Part shown: one piece after another, positions 12,966 to 17,102 of the stretch | How the letters are laid out: each line of letters begins with the position of its first letter | How positions within the stretch are numbered: position 1 is the first letter of the stretch | Assembly: GCA_937974295.1 (NCBI GenBank) | Contig: CALBWN010000001.1 | Location: forward strand, 1 to 17,102 | Reading direction: 5' to 3' | Length of the DNA: 17,102 nucleotides | From: an uncultured Candidatus Saccharibacteria bacterium | GTDB taxonomy: Bacteria; Patescibacteriota; Saccharimonadia; Saccharimonadales; Saccharimonadaceae | The notes under the pieces: generated by a model | Told to the model about the DNA's origin: nothing | The model's input: the letters and a program-made list of their open reading frames with translations, nothing else | Databases searched by the model: none | Program-made: the position numbers and the translations under genes

Positions 12966-14747
12966 ATGCATATATCTGATTCTACTATCGTCAAACTCCT
13001 CGAGCGCAGTGGCGCTGCGACCAGCCAGCAACTCCAACCACTGGTGAGTGAGGCTGCGTCATCTAATTTGCGCCTGCAAGATATCGTCTTGCAAAACAAC
13101 CTCATCGATGAGCGTACCCTCACCAAGCTCTATGCCACCTACGCCGACATCCCCTACATCGAGCCCGATCCGCGCGATATCCCTTCTGATATCCTCATGC
13201 GCATCCCTGAGCGAATCGCGCGCCAGTATAATGCTGTCATCTTCAAGATCGACCCTGATGGGCTGATCCACCTCGCGATGGACGACCCAGACGATGTGCA
13301 AGCCGTCAACTTCATCGAGAAGGAGATCGGCACCAATACTCGCATCTACATTGCGCCGCGCAGTAACATCCTGGAGTGTCTTGAAGGGTACCGCGGCGAT
13401 GTGACGCAGGAGCTCAAGGAAGTGATCGACATCCAGCGCGAGGATGATGGCTCTAACCAAAAGGTGACGGAAGCAGAGGTAGCGGAAGACTCACCAATCG
13501 CCCAGACGGTTAACCTGCTACTAGAGTATGCCATTCGCAGCAATGCCAGCGATATCCACATCGAGCCTCGCGAGCAATTCGTGCAGGTGCGTTACCGGAT
13601 TGATGGCGTCCTTAAAGAAGTAAACCGCCTACCCAAGAATGTGCTTGGTGCGCTCGTAAGCCGCATTAAAATCCTCTCTAACCTCAAGATAGACGAACGC
13701 CGCGTGCCGCAAGACGGTCGCTTTAAGATCAAAGTCGCAGGCAAGCAATATGCTCTGCGCGTCAGCACGCTACCCATCGCTGACGGTGAGAAGGTGGTGA
13801 TGCGTATCCTCGATGAGTCGAACCAAGCAGTGACGCTCGAGCAGCTCGGCTACTGGGGTCATTCGCTGGCTGTTATTAATCAAGCACTGACCGAGCCCAA
13901 TGGGATGATCCTCGTGACGGGCCCAACTGGGAGCGGCAAGTCTACCTCACTCTTCTCCGTCCTTTCGATGCTTAATACACCAGAGGTCAATATCTCAACC
14001 ATTGAGGATCCAGTAGAGTATAAGATCCCCGGCGTCAACCAAACCCAAACCAACAGCAAAGCTGGCATGACTTTCGCCAGTGGTTTGCGCGCTCTACTGC
14101 GCCAAGACCCAAACATTATCATGGTGGGTGAGATCCGCGACGGCGAGACAGCTAACCTTGGTGTGCAGGCCGCTCTAACAGGCCACTTGGTGTTTAGCAC
14201 GCTCCACACCAACAACGCCGCCACTTGTTTGCCGCGCCTGCTGGATATGGGGATCGAGCCCTTCCTTATCGCCAGTACCGTTAAGGCCGTGGTGGGCCAG
14301 CGCCTGGTGCGCCGCCTCTGCATGAATTGCCGCCAGAGTTACGTACCCGACCAAACAGAAGTCGCAGAAATCGTCCGCCTCTTTCACCTTGCACCGGGTC
14401 AAAATTTCTATTACATCCACCAGCTTGAGGCCCAGGCGATCGTCCAAAAGGTCGGTGGTGAGACACCCTGGGGCACGACGGACACGACCATCGCCGCCCT
14501 CTGGCAGCCAAACCCAAACGGCTGCGATGAATGTAATCACACCGGCTTTAAGGGCCGGGTGGGTATCTACGAAGTCCTCGGCACTTCGCGCGAAATCCAA
14601 AAGATGATTATCGGCGGCAATACCAGCAATGAAATCCAAGACCAAGCCGTCGCCGAGGGGATGACCACTATGCTCACCGATGGATTAATAAAAGCAATCC
14701 GCGGCAACACCACCGTAGAAGAAGTGCTCCGCGTCACAAAGGAATAA
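12966..14747 (+). CDS. pilB: Type IV pilus assembly ATPase PilB (GspE family)
   Basis: A 593-residue hexameric ATPase that powers pilus extension from the cytoplasmic face of the membrane. An N-terminal GspE/MshEN-type domain (about residues 1-150) precedes the ATPase core. That core has Walker A GPTGSGKST at 319-327 (Lys325), the Asp box STIEDPVEY, Walker B IIMVGEIRD with catalytic Glu389, and the His box TGHLVFSTLHTNNA. A four-cysteine zinc site is present (C452/C455 and C520/C523), a feature of PilB/GspE and not of the retraction ATPase PilT. The long N-terminal domain also excludes PilT. The insert between the two CxxC pairs is about 65 residues. The first ATG after the promoter is used. 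The stop is one base from the pilC ATG, so the two form an operon. Confidence 0.96.
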   Translation: MHISDSTIVKLLERSGAATSQQLQPLVSEAASSNLRLQDIVLQNNLIDERTLTKLYATYADIPYIEPDPRDIPSDILMRIPERIARQYNAVIFKIDPDGLIHLAMDDPDDVQAVNFIEKEIGTNTRIYIAPRSNILECLEGYRGDVTQELKEVIDIQREDDGSNQKVTEAEVAEDSPIAQTVNLLLEYAIRSNASDIHIEPREQFVQVRYRIDGVLKEVNRLPKNVLGALVSRIKILSNLKIDERRVPQDGRFKIKVAGKQYALRVSTLPIADGEKVVMRILDESNQAVTLEQLGYWGHSLAVINQALTEPNGMILVTGPTGSGKSTSLFSVLSMLNTPEVNISTIEDPVEYKIPGVNQTQTNSKAGMTFASGLRALLRQDPNIIMVGEIRDGETANLGVQAALTGHLVFSTLHTNNAATCLPRLLDMGIEPFLIASTVKAVVGQRLVRRLCMNCRQSYVPDQTEVAEIVRLFHLAPGQNFYYIHQLEAQAIVQKVGGETPWGTTDTTIAALWQPNPNGCDECNHTGFKGRVGIYEVLGTSREIQKMIIGGNTSNEIQDQAVAEGMTTMLTDGLIKAIRGNTTVEEVLRVTKE

Positions 14748-14748
14748 T

Positions 14749-15966
14749 ATGCCACAATTTCGCTACATCGCCATCACCAACAAAAACGACTCCATCAATG
14801 GAACGATTGACGCCCCCGATCGTGCCAGTGCCTTAGCCAGCCTAAGCCGCCAAGGCCTGCGACCAATTAGTGCTGAGGAAGTCAAGCCAAAGCGCGCCAG
14901 CTTTGCTCTCTTTGGTGGTAATAAGGTCAAGAGTGAAGATTTGGTGATGTTTACCCGCCAACTTAGTGCCATGGTGTCGGCTGGTGTGCCGCTGCTGCGC
15001 GCCATGGGTTCGCTGCACGACCACACGAGTAGCAAAGCCCTCCAAATGGTGACAGGTGACCTGCTACGCGATGTCGAGGGCGGTATGGCACTCGCCGACG
15101 CACTCGAAAAACACCCAGAGACCTTCAACACCGTTTTTATTAACATGGTGCGTGCGGGTGAGGCAGCTGGTATTCTCGATGATATCCTCAAACGCCTCGC
15201 CATGCAACAAGAAAAAAACGCCAGTATGCGCAAGAAGATCAAAAGCGCCATGACATACCCCACCGTGCTCATCGTTATCACTATTGCCGCCTTTTTTGGC
15301 TTGATGGTCTTTGTTATTCCGCAAATCGGCAGTATTGTGCGTGGCCTCGGCGGGCCAGATGCCAAGTTACCCGCCATTACCGAGTTTATGCTCGGATTGA
15401 GCGCGTTTATCATTCAGTATGGAATCTTTATCATTGCTGCGCTCGGTGCGGGGATATACTTCTTCCGCCGCTATATCAAGACACCAGCAGGCAAGCTCTG
15501 GCTCCACACCATCATTCTCAAGATACCCAAGATTAATGATATCATCACTAAGATCGCCGTTGCCCGCTTTGCCCGCACCTTTTCGGCGTTGATGGGGTCG
15601 GGGGTAGCAGTGCTTGAGTCCCTCCGCGTGACTGCCCGAGCGGTGGGCAACAAAGTCTACGAAAATGCCCTCAATGATGCTGCCGAGCAAGTCAAAAATG
15701 GGCGCAACCTCTCGAGCATCATCGAGAAGAACCCACTCTTCCCGCCCATCGTGGCGCAAATGCTCTCTGTTGGCGAAGAGACCGGCCAGACCGATACCGT
15801 GCTTGTAAAGGTGGCAGATTATTATGAAGAGGAAGTGGACGTCGCGATCGATGGCATCAGCTCTATCATCGAGCCCGTCATGATCGTCATCATGGGCGGC
15901 ATGGTTGGGCTCATTGCCGCCTCGGTGATGTTGCCAATCTCAAATATGGCAAATCAGATTAAGTAA
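14749..15966 (+). CDS. pilC: Type IV pilus inner-membrane platform protein PilC (GspF family)
   Basis: A 405-residue integral membrane protein that forms the platform on which PilB acts. Two T2SSF domains are visible, at about residues 66-190 (FTRQLSAMVSAGVPLLRAMG) and 270-395 (FARTFSALMGSGVAVLESL), a repeat typical of the family. Membrane helices are at about 171-191, 215-239 and 371-393. MVRAGEAAGILDDIL and LSVGEETGQTDTVL are the matching conserved segments of the two domains. Full length is normal. AAAGGA 8 nt upstream, inside the end of pilB, supports the ATG at 14749. It follows pilB with one base between and is translated from the same mRNA. A 200-bp gap with its own promoter separates it from pilM. 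Confidence 0.96.
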   Translation: MPQFRYIAITNKNDSINGTIDAPDRASALASLSRQGLRPISAEEVKPKRASFALFGGNKVKSEDLVMFTRQLSAMVSAGVPLLRAMGSLHDHTSSKALQMVTGDLLRDVEGGMALADALEKHPETFNTVFINMVRAGEAAGILDDILKRLAMQQEKNASMRKKIKSAMTYPTVLIVITIAAFFGLMVFVIPQIGSIVRGLGGPDAKLPAITEFMLGLSAFIIQYGIFIIAALGAGIYFFRRYIKTPAGKLWLHTIILKIPKINDIITKIAVARFARTFSALMGSGVAVLESLRVTARAVGNKVYENALNDAAEQVKNGRNLSSIIEKNPLFPPIVAQMLSVGEETGQTDTVLVKVADYYEEEVDVAIDGISSIIEPVMIVIMGGMVGLIAASVMLPISNMANQIK

Positions 15967-16001
15967 GGCTGGATTCTCTGTTCTCCGTCAGCGTTTCATA
16001 C

Positions 16002-16030
16002 CACGTATCAGTTCTTTATCTGATGGCGTG
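16002..16030 (+). repeat. Imperfect hairpin downstream of pilC
   Basis: CACG-T-ATCAG (16002-16011) pairs with CTGAT-GG-CGTG (16020-16030), a 9-bp stem interrupted by a small internal loop, with an 8-nt loop TTCTTTAT. It lies 36 bp after the pilC stop and could mark the 3' end of the pilBC mRNA. No T-tract follows directly; CTTTTT occurs about 25 nt later. Confidence 0.3.
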
Positions 16031-16112
16031 ATCTGCCACTGGCCAGCGACCTGTCTTTTTGCCATTATCACACCACGAACAACAGTCTACCGATCCATGA
16101 CAATCCTCCTCA

Positions 16113-16126
16113 AAACGCTAGCGTTT
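16113..16126. promoter_or_regulatory. 14-bp palindrome over the pilM -35 region, possible operator
   Basis: AAACGCTAGCGTTT is perfectly symmetric. The pilM -10 hexamer starts at 16143, so a -35 at 17-nt spacing would fall at 16120-16125, inside the palindrome. This position is typical of a repressor site or of an activator that replaces a missing -35. The protein that would bind is not known. Confidence 0.45.
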
Positions 16127-16139
16127 ATCATATCGCTTA

Positions 16140-16148
16140 TGCTATAAT
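16140..16148 (+). promoter_or_regulatory. Extended -10 promoter of pilM
   Basis: TGC followed by a perfect TATAAT (hexamer 16143-16148). The predicted start near 16155 leaves a leader of about 12 nt before the ATG at 16167, with only a weak GGA as a Shine-Dalgarno. Confidence 0.6.
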
Positions 16149-16166
16149 GACGGAAACGAACGTATC

Positions 16167-17102
16167 ATGGCAAAGTTATTTTATCGTGACAAACCAATCA
16201 TTGGTCTCGACATTAGTCAGACAGGCATCAAAATCATGTCGATCGACCCCAAGCGCTGGCTCGTGCTAGGCTATGGTTCGCTTGACCTTGACCCCAAGGA
16301 AGTCCAGACGTCCCTCGACAACCCCGATGATTCCTACCTGGCCGAGCGCCTCAGCTCGCTCATCAACGAACATCTGATTGGCAACCTCGGTAGCGACCAC
16401 GTGGTGATTGGCGTGCCGACTAGCCGCACCTACTCGCGCACTTTCATGATCCCAGCCAAAGAAGCAGCGCACCTCGATGGCGCTATCCAGGTGGAGGTCG
16501 ATCAGTACATCCCCTTGCCGCTCGATTCGCTCTATGTTGATTATGAAGTGATCGAGCACACCAAAGAGCAGCTCAACGTTGTGATGTCAGCCGTGCCTAA
16601 GCAGCTGGTCGACGCTTGTTTGCAAGCAGCCGAAGCGGTGGGACTCGTGCCAGTAGTTGTTGAACCTAATATCAACGCTATTGCACGCGTGCTCGACAGC
16701 GCTGATGCTGGCAACCTTCTCACACTCGTCGTCGATATTGGCCCAGCGAGTACCGATATCGCTGTGCTGGATAAAAGCGCCGTCCGCCTCACTGGTGGAG
16801 TGGCAATTGGCGGTAATACCTTCACTATCGACATCTCGAAGCATCTCAACATCACGCTCGAGAATGCCCACCAGCTCAAAGTGCTTAATGGCCTCTCTCC
16901 TGGGCCGCGCCAAGCTGGCATCACCGAGGCACTCAAACCAAGCCTCAAGCGCATTAGCACCGAAATTCGCAAGGTGATCCGCTATTACAACGACCGGATT
17001 GGCGATGAACGTAAGATCGAGCAAATCGTCATCGTCGGCGGCGGCAGCAATGTGCCGGGCATGGGGGACTTCTTCACCAACGACCTCGTCATGCCAGTGC
17101 GT
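16167..17102 (+). CDS. pilM: Type IV pilus protein PilM, 3' end cut by window edge
   Basis: 312 codons are visible with no stop before the window ends. PilM is a cytoplasmic actin-like (FtsA-related) ATP-binding protein that binds the N-terminus of PilN and links the pilus machine to the cytoplasm. The phosphate-1 segment IGLDISQTGIKIMSI (residues 11-25) opens the ASKHA fold. AIQVEVDQYIPLPLDSLYVDYEVI matches the conserved 'xExxxYIPFPLxE...Y' region, LVVDIGPASTDIAVLD is phosphate-2, and IVIVGGGSNVPGMGDFF is the adenosine motif. Nothing unusual is seen in these motifs. The start fits the family and lies 18 nt after an extended -10. It has its own promoter with a palindrome and is separate from pilBC. 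PilN and PilO genes would be expected just beyond the window. Confidence 0.93.
   Translation, partial: MAKLFYRDKPIIGLDISQTGIKIMSIDPKRWLVLGYGSLDLDPKEVQTSLDNPDDSYLAERLSSLINEHLIGNLGSDHVVIGVPTSRTYSRTFMIPAKEAAHLDGAIQVEVDQYIPLPLDSLYVDYEVIEHTKEQLNVVMSAVPKQLVDACLQAAEAVGLVPVVVEPNINAIARVLDSADAGNLLTLVVDIGPASTDIAVLDKSAVRLTGGVAIGGNTFTIDISKHLNITLENAHQLKVLNGLSPGPRQAGITEALKPSLKRISTEIRKVIRYYNDRIGDERKIEQIVIVGGGSNVPGMGDFFTNDLVMPVR

Noticed and set aside
12866..13126. N-terminal extension of tsaE by 87 codons
   Set aside because: It covers the divergent pilB start and both promoters, and its sequence (Cys/Ser-rich) does not fit TsaE; the start at 12865 does.
14175..14645. 156-codon minus-strand frame opposite pilB
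   Set aside because: It lies opposite the ATPase core of PilB, whose motifs are intact, and has no start signals of its own.
1..17102. Recoded TGA (as in SR1/Gracilibacteria)
   Set aside because: All major genes read through without TGA, and tsaE ends at TGA in an ATGA overlap with tsaB, so TGA is a stop here.
1..17102. CRISPR array, insertion sequence, integrase or phage genes
   Set aside because: No spaced direct repeats, transposase or integrase motifs, or terminal repeats were seen.

Overview
The window looks like a chromosomal segment of a member of Candidatus Saccharibacteria (TM7) or a close Patescibacteria/CPR relative. This is inferred from the gene set: a Gram-positive-like surface (sortase plus a sorting-signal protein), type IV pilus genes pilB-pilC and pilM, RNase Y, a very short TsaB next to TsaE, 2,3-bisphosphoglycerate-dependent Pgm and enolase, in a compact layout with roughly even base composition. 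The standard bacterial code fits: TGA is used as a stop (tsaE) and no long frame needs TGA read as an amino acid. No mobile elements, CRISPR arrays or rRNA genes were seen.

Layout. 3-1257: a 5'-cut TetR regulator and a membrane-anchored ferredoxin-reductase-like flavoprotein (+). 1264-3231: a large secreted six-hairpin glycosidase-like protein (-) ending in an LADTG sorting signal. 3548-4510: a small DUF2188-like protein (+) facing a four-TM membrane protein (-). 4673-5558: a PadR-like regulator overlapping a membrane protein (+). 5641-5840: two proline tRNAs (-), one with an unusual A19/U56 pair. 6025-6675: phosphoglycerate mutase (-). 6848-7228: a small secreted protein (-). 7479-8759: enolase (+). 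9131-9769: class E-like sortase (+). 9770-10338: non-coding, with possible RNA structure. 10339-11826: RNase Y (-). 12021-12865: tsaE-tsaB (-). 12966-15966: pilB-pilC (+), divergent from tsaE. 16167 to the end: pilM (+), cut by the window edge.

How the genes fit together. The sortase and the LADTG protein look like an enzyme/substrate pair for displaying a carbohydrate-active protein on the cell surface. PilB, PilC and PilM are the assembly ATPase, platform protein and cytoplasmic actin-like component of a type IV pilus. Phosphoglycerate mutase and enolase are consecutive steps of lower glycolysis, each from its own promoter. TsaE and TsaB belong to tRNA t6A modification, and RNase Y to mRNA turnover.

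Promoters fall into two kinds. Several genes (the membrane protein at 4510, padR-like, gpm, eno, tsaE) have a -10 box only 6-11 nt before the ATG and no Shine-Dalgarno, which predicts leaderless or nearly leaderless mRNAs. Others (the glycosidase-like gene, sortase, RNase Y, the small secreted protein, and downstream operon genes) carry clear Shine-Dalgarno sequences. Extended -10 boxes (TGn before the hexamer) recur. All family calls are from reading motifs; no database search was run.
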